Notes: generated by a model from the sequence alone, not told the origin. A DNA stretch of 64,000 nucleotides from Spironucleus salmonicida (GCA_000497125.2 CM035320.1:194001-258000), one strand, 5' to 3'; positions 48,255 through 61,400 are shown, counted from the stretch's first letter. A program made the numbers and translations.

Positions 48255-48689
48255 ATGGAAGACTAAAATTATGTTAAAAATCTTATTCTCTAAATTTCTG
48301 GTATAGGTTAGTTAGGCATTTAAGATGGAACCTTTGATAAGGCATGGAAACCAAAATCAAGACTTATCTAGGAATAGCGTGTGACAAGAGAGATATTACA
48401 GTAGGTATTTGATCCTTTCGGAGTTATTTTGCATATTAACTATATGGCAGGACGTGATACAGCTGTTTTACGATTTAAAGGTGATGTAGAAAAAACACCA
48501 GAAAAATAAACTCCCCCTTAAGTTATTGTTTAATAATTTTCAGATAATGGGTTAGTCTTAGGTGGCCAATAAGTTAAACTTGAAATACTATCAGGTTAAG
48601 AAGAGTAAAAAATATGGGCATTTTTACTTAAAAAGGGTGTATAAAAAAGTCAATAAAGGCAAAAAGGCCAATTTAAATAAAAACACTGA
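48255..48689 (+). CDS. La-type xRRM domain protein
   Basis: 144 residues corresponding to an atypical RRM (xRRM) like the C-terminal one of La and LARP7. An ILQISGIG strand opens it, RVTREILQQVFDPFGVILHINYM follows, then DTAVLRFKG. A second strand pair leads to LVLGGQQVKLEILSGQEEQKIW, the family's end with basic helix KKGVQKSQQRQKGQ. xRRMs bind the 3' ends of structured RNAs (for example telomerase or 7SK RNA). Here there is no La motif and no RRM1: the protein is essentially a lone xRRM with a basic tail. Tail-to-tail with the next gene, 10 bases apart. Confidence 0.62.
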
Positions 48690-48699
48690 TATAAATATT

Positions 48700-49509
48700 T
48701 CACTTATAATCCTTTTAGTCCAACGTTCTTGGAGTCAAGATATCATTACACTTTCCTAATTTAAGTATAGGTGCATCACAAAGCTTAGATTAGTTTAAAA
48801 GATTATTAACTATATCTTCATTGCATACTTTTTGTTCAACATAGCTTCTTTCATACTTTTGCATGAAAGGTGAAGTTGTACAAGATTTATTATTTTAAGT
48901 TACACATCTATTATCATAAGAAACTTCCGTAGTTAATAAAGTTGAAGAACCGTGTACTTTGTTGCACTTTTAACACTTTTTAGAACAAAATTTGTCGTTA
49001 ACTTACTATATTGCCTCGTCTATTGCATTTTAAAATGTCTCATTAGAAGCAAGGACCTATCCTTGTAGGATTTAAATTCCAGGAACTTCCAATATGTTGT
49101 TTGCCAAGTCTTTCAAGACTATAAGTTCAGATTTTACTTTATTAATCATCTCTACAGCTTTATATAAATCTAATTTATAATCAAAGTCGGCCCCTTTGAC
49201 ACGTTAAACTATAGGGTTCTCAAGAGAGAAAAGTTTTTCTTATAGAGTCAAATTTTCTTCTTTTGATTTATTGAATTAGTTCTATACATATTATAACTCA
49301 TTTGTTAGAGACATAACTTGATTTTTTAAGGAGGTTTGATCTTAGATAGAGTTTTAAAGTTAATTTTACAGCATTTTTATTTATTCATGCTATGCTTTTT
49401 AGGGAGAGTAAGATATAACAGGTTAAAAGGTATCCGTAAGATGAGAACCTAAATCTTTATTGGTTTAATTTTTATTAAAAGAATTTAGCTTGGAGGATAG
49501 CATTGACAT
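48700..49509 (-). CDS. Coiled-coil protein, 269 residues
   Basis: 269 residues. Residues 40-110 form a long Gln/Glu-rich coiled coil; a KLDLYKAVEMINKVKSEL helix follows. A Cys cluster (FCSKKCQKCNKVHGSS) could bind zinc in a CxxC-x-x-C way, though only one pair is properly spaced. No membrane segment. Not recognised. Confidence 0.65.
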
Positions 49510-49916
49510 AATGGAATAAAGCGGAATAGATTATGCTAGAAATAATATATTTTAATTGATATATTATTATATACCTCTTAATAGCGGATTTGTTTTCTCA
49601 ATATTAAGTATATAATTATTAGTATTCTATTTTTAAATTCCATAAAGCAGGTCTTAGTTATGAATCTAGCTAAAAATAGATTTAGAAAGTATAGTCGATA
49701 TTAAAATGTTATAAATCTATGTATTTATGATAATATGGATAATTTCTTAATAATTTAATAGTTTCTACTTAATAGAGTTTAAATAATTTAATTTTATTTG
49801 CACATTTAAAATACCATAAATGACACTAAACATCTCAATATGAATTTAAATCTCATTAATTCTATTTTAAAAGATAAGAACAAGTAATAGCAAAAAATTA
49901 TAGAAAATTAAAAAGA
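49510..49916. other. Intergenic region
   Basis: 407 AT-rich bases upstream of the coiled-coil gene and downstream of the adaptin gene. No ORF above 15 codons, repeat or RNA gene seen. Confidence 0.4.
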
Positions 49917-51242
49917 TCACCACTTACTAGCATATGTTCCAGAAACTGTTTTCATCTTAAGCTCCTTGTTGACCTTGTCGTTAACACCTGATACACCCAT
50001 ATTTACTGTGAAAACTCTAATTTCAACACCAGAAGCGGTGTACATTGGTACTTCGAAATTCATCAAAATGTGAGGCTTCTTCCATTCTCTTAAGTCTTCA
50101 TTTTAAACAGTTTCTGTGTTAAATTCAACCTGTAACTCGGCTTGAATACCACTTTCCAAATTACCAATTCTCCATTCCACAAAATCACCTTCTTTTCTAA
50201 GTTTAGCCTTACCTTACTTGATATTCTAAATTATACATTAGTTCAAATTTTAAGGAGTAGGTACTAAAATTCTTACATCCGAGCACAATAAATCGCTAAA
50301 AACAACAAAATTAGCAGTTCCTCTGCTCCTTCCGTGTGCAACGAAGCTAGGTCTTATTTTTAAAGGTTGACGGATCTATTCTGAAATTCTGAAATTCATC
50401 AGAGTAAATTGACCGTCTGGAGGAGTGAAAGTAATTTAACGTTTTTCAGCAAAATTATTGAGCCTGACACATTAATGGAAAGTTGTGTCGTCTAAAACTA
50501 CCGCATCAAGAGGAGAAATTTGCTTCTATTTTGTTTTAGAAAGCTCGCTTGCAGAAGCTCCAAAAGTTTAATTTTATTGTTATTGCATTTGGCGATCATT
50601 AAGAGATATTTAACAATCAGGCATTCCAGAAAGTTAACAATTAATGTTGATCTATCCTGTGACATCGGCATGGAGCAAATCACCTGTTTGAGAATAAAGT
50701 GAGTTTAATTTTTCTACTAATTCAAGGGAGATCTCATTGTTTTTATATTTTATATCAGCAGAGCGATAGTTAACTTACTTGGTGGCTTGAATAGTTACCT
50801 CTTGCTCCTAAATTTTTTTGACAGTTGGCTCACCTTACTAAATGAATAATTTAAGAACTTCTGGATCAGTAGTGACAATTTCACCATTATCAACCATTTC
50901 GTCTAACATCTCCTAGAAGAATATTTAAGTAGTAGTTATATCTTCAACAGTAAGCTACTCTCCACCATAGAAAGAAATCATGACTTCCCAGATTTTTTAT
51001 AAGAAATAAACTGCAGCCATGCAGTCTGACTCAGCAGAAATAGATGCAAAGAAATGGAACAGTTATTGCTTCTTATAAGCATATACTCTTGAACCTGTTG
51101 TAAAAACTGGTTCCTATACATTACCAGCCAACACATATGAACGCAATAACTAAAAATCTGCAGTGGTTGTCTTATGACAATAATCTCTGTGGATAATAAC
51201 ATGTCCATCGCCAGAATAAATAGAAATTGAATTGATTGGCAT
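49917..51242 (-). CDS. Clathrin adaptor medium (mu) subunit
   Basis: 441 residues, the size of AP-1/AP-2/AP-3 mu chains. N-terminal longin-like sigma domain: INSISIYSGDGHVIIHRDY, then FFASISAESDCMAAVYFL. A linker follows (about 145-180) and then the mu homology domain: SADIKYKNNEISLELVEKLNSL, GQININCQLSGMPDCQISLND and PLDAVVLDDTTFHQCVRLN. The domain ends with FTPPDGQFTLMNFRIS, WRIGNLESGIQAELQVEF and FEVPMYTASGVEIRVF. The domain reads tyrosine or dileucine sorting signals on cargo at the trans-Golgi or plasma membrane. Which of AP-1, AP-2 or AP-3 is not decided. The start follows a short AT-rich gap to the divergent adenylate kinase. Confidence 0.88.
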
Positions 51243-51380
51243 TTAATGAAGTGGACAGAAAATATCGATTTACCATAGTATACTTTATTATATAAATTTA
51301 TATAAAAATATTAAATAAAATATATTTTCTTAAATTATATATAAATTCATATTCATATCGTTTTCATTCCTGCAACAGTT

Positions 51381-51938
51381 ATGACTGTAGTTCACCTTAT
51401 TGGTTATCCAGGTTCTGGTAAAGGAGTTGTTGCAGATGCACTATAATAAAGTGCAGGTTTTGTACCATATTCAGTAGGAGAGTTAATGAGGAATGAGATA
51501 AGACTTGATACAGATCTTGGAAAATAATTAAAATTTATTGATTCTGGTAAAATAGCTCCACCTCATTTAGCTATGGAAGTACTAAAGAAGAATGTTACAA
51601 ACAGTGATAAAATAACTTTGGATGGGTTTCCTAGAAATATTTTATAAGCCGAAGCTTATTTAAACTAAATTGGTAAGCCTGACTTAACGATACTGGTAAA
51701 TGTTTCTGAGAAGGTAGCCATTTAACGGTTAATGAATCGTGCTAAGAATAGTAGTAGGAAAGATGACAACGAAGAAGTATTTTAAAACCGTATTACTGCT
51801 TACAAAAATGAGACATATCCGTGTGTTGACTATTTAAGATAAAAAGGATGCAATGTTACTGAAATAAATGGTGAAATCAGCATTGAAGAGATGTAGTAAG
51901 AAGCTATTAGCAAAATTCTGAATCTAATAAATAAATGA
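51381..51938 (+). CDS. Adenylate kinase, short-LID type
   Basis: 185 residues. P-loop GYPGSGKG (residues 8-15), AMP-binding VPYSVGELMRNE, then TLDGFPRN with the catalytic Arg. The short LID QRLMNRAKNSSRKDDNEEVF and a second Arg in NRITAYKNET follow. The LID lacks the zinc-finger insert of long types, so this is the cytosolic short form (AK1/UMP-CMP kinase-like). It balances ATP, ADP and AMP. The gene lies head-to-head with the adaptin gene. Gene symbol withheld because adenylate and UMP/CMP kinases are hard to tell apart by eye here. Confidence 0.85.
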
Positions 51939-51978
51939 ATTACGTATTATTATTTATTATATATTAATTTTTACCAGA

Positions 51979-52866
51979 ATGTTAACTAGCTAAATTATGA
52001 TACAGACCTAGCTTGAAAACAAAATATCTCGACTTGAAGATGAATTACTATATAAAACTAAAAATCTAGCTTAAATGACATTAAAATGTGAATCTTTATA
52101 GATTGTTGTTGATAGAATAAGTAGGAAAACATAAAGGACAACGAAAGCTTAATATCCTATTCAGCAAAACGCTAATTTAATTAATTAAATATTTTTTTTA
52201 GAATAAGAAAACAAAAAACTCAAGTTTCATATAGATTCGCCACCTCATGAAGATTTACATGAAATAATCGTAAGATCTTTGTAAGAGGAAATTATAGACC
52301 TGAAAACGCAGTTAGAAGATCAGTAAATAATTAATTCATCTTAGCTTTTAAATAATATTGAGCAATCTCTTTATGATGCAAATCTTAAGCTTAACACAGG
52401 GTAATCAAAAGAGCTTTAGTAGCTACGAAATGAAAATGCAAATTTAAAAAGAATATTATTAGTGCATAAATAGAATTTAAATTGTATTCTAGATAGTTCA
52501 GAAATTAAGGAAGCATTTACAATTTTTAGTTATTAAGAGCAAACTGAATTGGCCGGTAAGTTCTCTATTGATAAAATTCAAATAATTTTATAGATGTTTT
52601 GTGATTCGAATAATATTAACTATAGTGATTTAAAATATATCTGGGATCGTAATTTTGAGACGAAAGTGCGAGCTTTTCTAGTTTAACAAATTTTTTAAAA
52701 TGATTATGGTGAAAGAGTTAACTGTTAAGCTCAACTGTATGAAACTGATGATTGTGACACAAAAATCCTAGCCTGGTGCATGCTTATTATTTTCTTTATC
52801 ATGAATGGTGGAATAGTGAAGCATGGATAATATTTGATAGAGTAGTAGATTATTATGATTGTCTGA
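51979..52866 (+). CDS. Coiled-coil protein, 295 residues
   Basis: 295 residues. Heptad-rich segments at residues 1-60 and 85-165. The second half is a helical region with FSIDKIQIILQMFCDSNNI, resembling a short EF-hand-like helix-loop but without a proper DxDxDG loop. Near the C-terminus LAWCMLIIFFIMNGGIVKHG is hydrophobic and could be a tail anchor. Not recognised. It begins 40 bases after the adenylate kinase on the same strand. Confidence 0.62.
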
Positions 52867-53437
52867 AATCGCAGAATATTAATCTGTTATTTATTAAGTA
52901 TTACTATTTCGTATTTACTTTAAGATAAAATAATAAATTAACTATAAAAATTTCACAGTTGTAGTTCATAATGTGACGTTTATCGGTTTATTATATAAAT
53001 TTACATGAAATTAAGAAAATCTATAAAATTATACTAAGCAATTAATATGTTAACTAGATAAACTTTGTGGTCATAAATCTTAAGTCATTTAAAACTGATT
53101 TAATAAAATAGAAAACCATTTTAATTATTTATTTTTGGCACTTTAAGCCGTTTGTTGCATTCTTTATTTACTCATGCTATATAATAATAAATCAATTAAA
53201 ATTCTTTAGTTCTATAGTCAATACGACAAAATAAATATTATATTTCATCATAGTGCCGTACCATGCTGCTATTCAAGCTGCATGAATATATAAGTAATCT
53301 GCATGGTCTTAATTATTTTACTTTTAATATTTTTTTAATATTATAAAAAAACTCAGTTTTCAACATTATTAACATATTCTTTTCATCATTCTATCATATT
53401 TATAAAATAGCAAAAAAAACGCTGAAATTGCTTACCA
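52867..53437. other. Intergenic region between convergent genes
   Basis: 571 AT-rich bases between two stop codons, unusually long for this window, where most tail-to-tail gaps are below 45 bases. I see no ORF above chance and no tRNA B box. One short stretch of higher complexity at about 53260-53310 (with two GCATG words) could hold a small RNA, but there is no evidence for one. Confidence 0.35.
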
Positions 53438-55054
53438 TCACTCCATTAAAATATCATTTATTTTGTTTACTAACTCAAGAACTATCTTCTTATCCCCCTC
53501 ATAATTTCCATCGTTTTCTTTACTCTTTATATAGCTCTCTGCCTTGTATTATTTATCCAAACTGGCACTTAAGCCGTTAAAAAGACTGCGAAGAGTTTAA
53601 GCTTGTTCTGATCCTTTAATAGACTCTTCTGACTCTGTTAGTCTTTTATTTGCATCTGCAAGATCGGTTGCTAAACTCTTATGTTAGTCCATATATGCAG
53701 CCAGTTTGCTTCGGAGCTGACTTTCAGCTACTTCAACATTTTCTACAGATTCAGCGTCTCCAACGGCAGACGTAAGTGCTTAAAGTGTTTCTTTTAAAGT
53801 TTAAGAGCGAGATTGTTGCTCACGTAACTCAGTAAGAACACGAGATTCTTAGTCTGAAAGACGTTCTAACTCACGAGTTTTAACGTTTAGTTACTGGTCG
53901 ATATTTTAACCGTTCTCTGATTAAGTAGGGCCAGGCATTTTGTTTAACAGTAGAAGATGTTATTAGTTAAGCTTTTGATTATTTAAAATTAGTTCTTATT
54001 TTTAACGGGGCCATTATGTTAGCTAATTTTCAGCTTTGAGTACGTTTTTAATCATATCCTTTTGTTCCTTAGTAACGCTAGTCATAACATCTGGGGCAAT
54101 CTCCTAGAAAATTTTCTTTCTATGAACCAGACTAGCTTCTAACGTTTTAATTTCTTCCACTAAACGCTTGCATTCGTTGCTTTCTAGTTTAATTTGATTC
54201 CTAAGTTATTACTTAATATTGTACTCTGGATCATCGCTTTAACCTTTATCTAGCTCATTTCTAAGGGCGTCAATTTCTCTCTTATATTATCTGGTATTTC
54301 TGTGGATATTAATGGCCTTTTATATGTTTTATTAACCTTAAGTATTTTAAAGTACACTAGCGTTACTATAGGCTATGGCAGTCTAATTAGCTTGTTCTTA
54401 GAGTTTTTTCCTAAGTTCTTATTCTTATTTTTGAAGTGAAATATTTTCTTAGCTAAGTTTCATGAATTCTCGAGCGATTTCATCGCCAAGATCTGCCGAA
54501 ATTTTCGCTTCGGTCTCTGAACGGATTCTAGCGGCAGCAATTTCATTTTTCTCAAGTCTTTATTATGCTTCAACACGAGCTTTATATGCTACATTTGAGT
54601 CGTTTCTAAGTTTTTCAGCTTAGTTTTCAGCAGCAGTAGCTTACGAGCGCAAATCTTCTAAGGAAGCACCAGCATCTAACTGAGATTTAGCATAATTAAT
54701 ATCTGTAAATTCGCCTTATAAATTATTAACTTACTACTTAAGTTACTAAACAGTTTCAGATAAACGATTGAACTAGTTTTCTTTCCTGCGTAACTCTTAT
54801 GTAGATACACTAAGAGCTTCAGCTTCTCTATTGCAGTTGGCAGTCTTATTTCTAATATCAGTGAGAAAATATGGTGCGTCAAATACTTAACGTGTGCCTG
54901 TAGCCACTCGAGTACCTGTATCAAGTCCATGGTTAGACATTGGACGAGATGAAAGACGTACATCTTATGTGGCAGCTGTTCCTGTAGCAGCTACACCCAC
55001 AGCACCTCGAGAAACTGGGCGAGCTGATGCTTTGCGTGACATAGGCATGGACAT
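53438..55054 (-). CDS. IFT74: Intraflagellar transport protein IFT74
   Basis: 538 residues (human 600), almost wholly coiled coil after a basic Ser/Arg/Gly/Ala-rich N-terminus (MSMPMSRKASARPVSRG) that in IFT74 binds tubulin with IFT81. The N-terminal order of family motifs is kept. GTRQVFDAPYFLTDIRNK matches human RQVQDRSYFMGLLRSK. Then LQGEFTDINYAKSQLDAGASLEDL matches [20 protein letters not shown]. Glu/Gln-rich heptads follow to the C-terminus. IFT74 is a core part of the IFT-B complex that carries tubulin and axonemal parts along the flagellum. The start ATG gives the standard basic leader. Neighbouring genes also include flagellar proteins. Confidence 0.85.
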
Positions 55055-55135
55055 TTTAATTTTGAAATGTGCGAATTTTTGGAGTGGTAGATAGTATACA
55101 TATTTTATATATTTATAATTATTTCATAAAATTTA

Positions 55136-56104
55136 ATGTCAGATATTTTATTCAGTACATTAATCTTATCAGAAGGAAATGCTAAAGGGGGCAATATATT
55201 TGCATTTCAACCTAAAAAATTTAAAGTACCATTAGCATCTAATTATTCTAGGTCTGTTTCAGTTCCTGCCCTAAAACGGCAAGCAGAAACACCTAAACTT
55301 TAGCCATATTTTAAAACAGTATCTGAAAAAGTAGATTTATAAAATTAAAAAGTTGATAATGGTATAAAGATTAATGATAGAATAATTTCAAAGCTTCGTA
55401 CTTTAGATTATAATACTGATTCATTTGTTAGGAACCCAGATGAAGAAAGAATAAGTATTATCAAAGAAATATATTCAAAAATTTAAAATGGAGCAATTTA
55501 AAACTAAACTTCAACATACAACTATACCAAAACCGCATAGATAGAAAGATAAAAACGACACCAAATAGTATAAAAAGAAATAGAAAAATCAATTAGGACT
55601 AAAAGTGAGAGAGTTAGAGATACAAGCTAAACAAGAAGTTTTAGACCTTAAGCGTTATTAGTTTAATGTTAAAACGAATAAAACTATCATATAACAAATA
55701 ATGGTAATACAATAAATAGAAAATTTCAATCAAAGAAAATTTGTGAAAAATCAAGAAGTAATAATAATATAGGATTCTCAATAGAGGTAGATTTTGGTAG
55801 TTTAAAAGCTCATAGACCATTTAAAAAGCTTAATTCTAGTGTAGCAAATAAACGCTATGATCTTAATTACATATAATAAAATTATAAAAAATACTATTCA
55901 AACTAAGGATTTAAAGCCAATATTTAATCAGTAGAATAGGGTAAGAAGGATTAAAAAAATGAAGAATTCAAGTTTAAATCTACGATAAGTACATTACAGT
56001 CTGCAAGTACAATACGATCGCAAAACACATAAAATACATAAAAAACTTTTTTAACCTAAAAATCAAGTATAAATCTGGATTAATTATTTAATATATAATA
56101 ATGA
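55136..56104 (+). CDS. Unknown basic Gln/Asn-rich protein, 322 residues
   Basis: 322 residues, basic, rich in Gln, Asn, Ser and Lys; mostly disordered, with a possible coiled coil near IISIIKEIYSKIQNGAIQNQ. Several SxIR/TxRSx motifs but no domain. It starts 81 bases from the start of IFT74 (divergent) and its stop is 6 bases from the convergent STPGR gene. Not recognised. Confidence 0.6.
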
Positions 56105-56110
56105 AAATTC

Positions 56111-56734
56111 TCATTTGCGGAAGAACCCTTGTGTTAATGACATTCGCCCTGCGAATTGTGCACCCTTATTTCCACTAGATTTAAAAGCTGAAAAATCAGT
56201 ATTGTAGGACCCTGGTCCAGGTACCTAATCAGAAGACTTTGCTCTATATATATTCGCTATAGAGGCACCTTTAGTTTCAAATTTTTAACCAATCTCATAA
56301 GCGCCTGGGCCTGGATTTTGATTATATTTATCAGGAGCTCTCCGGCCAGACATAGTTACATATGGTGATTCCGCACCAAAATCTTTTCCAATGTCATATT
56401 TATTTGGACCAGGTTTGTTGTTATCATAATAAAGTTTATAACGTGATGACATTGATGCATTACATTAACTCTTTATTATGTTAGGATTATAAGCCTATGG
56501 ACCTGGCGATCCATTGTCAAGCTTGTAGTTGTATTTCTTTTGTATTGTGAATGAAGGGGGTTAGCTAGAAACAAATGTATCGCTTGGTTGATATGACCCT
56601 ACTCCTGGGGTATTGAAAGGTTTCAAAGGTTCATACTTATTTTTAATTTTTATGCCACCTGATAAGTTCAATCCAGAAGATTAGAGATCATATGCATTTG
56701 GAGCTGGAGTTTTGCCAGAAGGCGGAACGTACAT
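56111..56734 (-). CDS. STPGR axonemal protein (five or more repeats)
   Basis: 207 residues, the clearest STPGR member here: TPAPNAYDL, NTPGVGSYQPSD, GSPGPQAYNPNI, NKPGPNKYDIG, QNPGPGAYEIG and QVPGPGSYNTDF, each about 30 residues apart, which makes it like SHIPPO1/CIMAP. The only ATG ahead of the repeats is MYVPPSG; the frame stays open for about 20 codons upstream without another ATG. It ends in a short basic piece (QGFFRK). A microtubule inner protein of the axoneme by family. Confidence 0.85.
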
Positions 56735-56848
56735 TTTGCGTGATTTGGGAGATATTCTGAACTTTATATATTGTTATTTTGTTTTAATTATAAAATAATA
56801 AAACAATATATGATTTAATAATATTGTACATATAAACGTATTTCTTAA

Positions 56849-58102
56849 ATGTCCGCCACGATAAAATAACATAAAGTTTAATAAGCAGTTTCAGAATAGC
56901 TAGATATATCATTACCACTATCAGAAAAAGAATTAAATCATCTCAGGGTATTTAATTCCTCATTACCTAAGACAACAATTCACAAACCGAATGAAATACG
57001 AGAATTTACTCAACCTAAACCATCTAACCATAGATAGTTCAGAAGAACAAAACCTTCAAATTTTCAAGAAAATTGTTCTCATACACTTAATTATTTATCA
57101 AATGATACTAAAAATAAAAACTTTCTTGAAGCGAATAAAGATAACCTATTAGATTAAACACTTATTCAGACTCCAAATAACATTATTTAGATACAAGATA
57201 TGATAGACAGGGCTACAAAACTAATTAACTAGGATCATATTGATCCTGAAATTGCAATATTTTATACATACCATGAGACTAAATACGAGAATGAGCAAGC
57301 AAACAAAACATTTAGAGAAATTTGTGATCTTTTAAAGAAGAAGAAATTTAATCTTTCAACATATAATTAATAAAAAACTCAATAGGAATCTCGATTTAAA
57401 CGAATGTATCAACTAGCACGTCAAAGTCGGTTTTTTAAAGAGAATTAGCTGGATCTGATCAATTGTGCAGCAGCACAAAATAACGAAATTGAAGTTAAAA
57501 ATCCAGCACCAATATGTAGTTTAGATAAAAATTGGATCATTTACCAAGATTATCAGCCTCCAAAATGGAGTTTAAAACTCCCAGACCATATAAGATCAAA
57601 AAGCTCTCCAAATCGTACAAGACGGTGTGTTATTGCTCATAACTAGGTATAAGTTCCGTATGAAGCTATTGCACTTCCAAAACTCGTAAAAGTGGAGAAA
57701 GTTGGGCCAAAAATGACAGAGATTGGTGGGTAGAGCTTTATTACAGAACCTGTTGTTGGAATCATAAATGCGGAAGAAGATAGAGAGCGGCAGGCAAAAC
57801 AATCAGCTGAAGAGAAATTTTTCAGAGAAGCAGAAAAACTTATTATTAATGCAAAATTTTCAATGGACTAATTTCCTCCACTGGCAGCATATAGTAGTCT
57901 AAGTAGTCTGAATACTTAAAAATACAAAGATGATTTGCTTGATGAGCTAAGGTAGAAGGAAAGAATTTTTGTAATGAAATCTGGAAATATGAGCGGCGTT
58001 ATACAAAAAGTTATATAACAAAGTTAGGATGCCCTTAAAAATAACTCGAAAATGGGATCCATGGTAGGAGATTTAGTCTAGGAAAATATTTTATTAAAGT
58101 GA
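56849..58102 (+). CDS. Unknown protein, 417 residues
   Basis: 417 residues in one frame. N-terminal part disordered and basic. Residues 100-180 are helical (TKLINQDHIDPEIAIFYTYH). A more ordered region around DKNWIIYQDYQPPKWSLKLP, containing three Trp, follows. The C-terminal third is helical again with RERQAKQSAEEKFFREAEKL. The WIIYQDYQPPKWSL segment could be a conserved core, but I cannot place it. Starts 114 bases from the divergent STPGR gene. Function not assigned. Confidence 0.62.
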
Positions 58103-58148
58103 TCTAATTTACTTATTATACGATATACAAGTTATAAATAATAATTTA

Positions 58149-58400
58149 ATGAGTCAAATTTCAGATTAAAAATATTAATTTTCAGACGCAAATAAAAACA
58201 TCTTATAGGTAACTTTTCCTATAAATGATGTGTAATAATACTTTTTATTGATGAATATATCGAAAGTTGATTGGTGTGAGGACATGGAGATAAAAACTAG
58301 AAATGATATTTACGAATTCTTTTTAATAGATAAATTCCCAGCCAATGATTATATAATCAACTGGATAATTTATAACATACTTATTTGCATGAATAAATGA
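58149..58400 (+). CDS. Small unknown protein, 83 residues
   Basis: 83 residues, acidic-to-neutral, with a hydrophobic C-terminal segment (NDYIINWIIYNILICMNK) that could be a tail anchor. It sits between two larger genes and ends 13 bases before the stop of the convergent 1011-residue gene. Size and frame are compatible with a real small gene; no family seen. Confidence 0.45.
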
Positions 58401-58413
58401 TTCAAATAAAAGT

Positions 58414-61400
58414 TCACTATATATCATTTTCATGTAATTCTTCTTCAAATAAAGAATACGGCACTGGAATATCACTATTCATAGCAAGCTAAATGGAAAA
58501 CATATCATTTTTAACAATTTAGGGTAACTATAGAATCTTCTATTATGAGGCATGGCCTTTTTTCTATTATTTAAAACACTCAATTCTTTCATATATTTTA
58601 TCCTCAAAAACCTAATCTAAGAAAAATATATTAGGATCTGGAATACCATTTTAAATAATTATTGGTTCATATTTAATCTACTCATCAATTTAATTATCAA
58701 AAAATAAGAGTGGTTCTGGAATACAATCCTGGATTAAAATCTTGCTATATAAAATTTCATCATTAATAATTTAATCAAAAAATTAAGCAGGATTAACCTA
58801 TTTTTCAATGATAGCAATATCATAAACAATTTCCTCAACCAATTAATATTCAAATATCTTCATAGTATATAATTAGGCTTATCTAATTTAAACAGCGCAA
58901 TAACTATAACAATCATCAACAATAAATTAAAATGGGAACAAAAATGGCTTTTATGGTATATTTTATATATCAGTATCTGTAATATTTTAAGTACCAAGAC
59001 ATTCTTAACTATTAAAACTTTCTTAATATTCTTAAATTATACTAATTTCGCTCAAATCTTCACATAAATTATTATCGTTGATGCTTTAACTAGATTCCAA
59101 AGCAATATTTAGATCCATCCCTCCGAATCCATGCCTTATACTAAACATAAATGTATTTCTATATCTTTTTTAACTGACCAAAACACATGATTTCTAATTT
59201 AAATAATATTATATTTTCTAAACAACTAAAAGTTAATCTAGTTCATTATTAACATAAACTTTTGCATCTAAATTATTTTCTAAATTCCATTTATCAATTA
59301 TTTTTTTAATTCCTTTTGTTTATTAAATAAACATACCATGAAAATTAAAATAAAGAATTTATGATCCATATTTTCCACAATTTTCATACATAACAATTTC
59401 ATTTTTACTAAGACTATCTAAAAACGGGTCGAAAAAATATTCAACATTATTATGCATTACAATTGCCTAACCACATTCTACAAAACACGAAATATTACAA
59501 TTTTAAGCTAAAATAGTAAATATTGAACTAGATATTTCCTAATTTGAGGCTCCAAAAAGGAAAAATGAAAATGCGTTAGAAACTGAGTGTTTAGTCGATT
59601 GCTATGCAATAAATTTGTGAATCTTAAATATATTTTATGGGAATTATAGTTGATTAGATAATTAAGTCTATTGGTTAATTATTGTGTCTAAACTGTCATA
59701 ATTTTGTGTTAAATGTATATTAAGGCGATTTTCTGTCTAGGAAAATGAAATAAAATAAAATTCAGGAAAATCTGTGCTTAATAACGATATAAAAAGTGAA
59801 AAATCTTCATGGGATAATGGTAAACTTAATGAAATTTCAGCAGTTCCCAATTATATTATAGTGTAAATAAGTTCAAAAAGATCTTTTATTTGCTAAGAAC
59901 TTTAATTATAGTTTGGTTTAAATTTGAGCAGAGTTTAATTTGGGAAGAAAGACTAGTCAAATGATTTAAATATTTTTATTATTGGTTATTAATTCAAAAG
60001 AAGAGATGTAGAGTCCGTAGTCCTTCGTGTAATAATGGTAGATAGATCTAAATTCTTTAGTTCACTTTTTGATAATGATGTAAGTGATGTTGAAAGTTAA
60101 GATAAATCGTAAGGTTATTAATTTACTTACGATAACAATAAATATGAAGGTTTTTATGATTTAATAAGATTATCTTACTATATCTGTCTTATTAAACGAT
60201 TCTTTGATAATTTATCAATGAAAGATTCTTTCAACTAAATTTATTAAGACAAATTCTATAAATAAGTTTAGGTGAGTTATTAAAGTGGTACAACATTAGA
60301 ATCTATCTATTAATTAGTTACAATTTACTAAGGCATACTCTATTTTTTTGTGAGTGGAGATTTTTTAATGTTCTGTGGAAACTTCCTATTATCGTATTCC
60401 TATTATTATAAAAGATTTTACATTTTGGATTTGGGCGAAGAATTTTATTAATCGATAACGGTGTGATGCAGTTCTTTATTATTTTCACATGATATTTGTA
60501 AGCTATTAACAAGTTATTATCCTGTTATTTAATTTTTATTTAGTAATTTAAGTTCTTAGTCATAATCATCATTAAAATCAGATAATAATACACCATCTTT
60601 ATAATAATATTGATATCCTTCAATTATTAATATATTTTCGTTATTTTCTAAATCAATTTAGCATTTAATCTCACACTTTTGTGCTATATATTAAAAAACT
60701 TTCGTTTAAATTATTTTATTGTATTTATTCTAAACAAAATTGGATAATAAATCGTTTTAAGACTGGTATTTAGAATTATTATCAATAAACTAAGTAATAT
60801 TTTATAAACAAATAGTTTACTATTAATCAAATATATAAAGAATTTATTAATCAAGATAATTGAAAACATGTATATTTTCGAAGTTCAATTCAATTAATAA
60901 AATATCAGCATTAATACTGAACTCAAAAATATCAAATTCAACGAAATCTTGTCTATTAACTTTAAGAAATGATTCAAATTTATCTATTGGAAAAGATGAC
61001 TACAACTAATAAAGACCTTCAGCTTACTAAAAGACTTCATATAGTGATTATATCAAGCTAATAATATCTTAGTCTTGTTCAAAAAATCCTATTTTATATG
61101 CTAAAAGTTATTTACTTAATGTTATTTTATTATTAAAAGATTTTCGTATGTTTAAAATTTTTCTATCTTCAAACTGTGGAATTTCTACTAGTTTTATCAG
61201 CTAAGGTGATTTATATGGTTACTAAATAATATCTTACACACTTGTTCTCTATTTATTGCTATTAGGTGAACTTTATCTTATTAATTCCTTAATAAACACA
61301 TCTTTTTTATTATCGACATTATTTTCCTATATACTATCCATTTGTTAAAACTATTTTCCAATTTTTTCTTTATTTTTGAATAAATAGTATGCAGCAGTGC

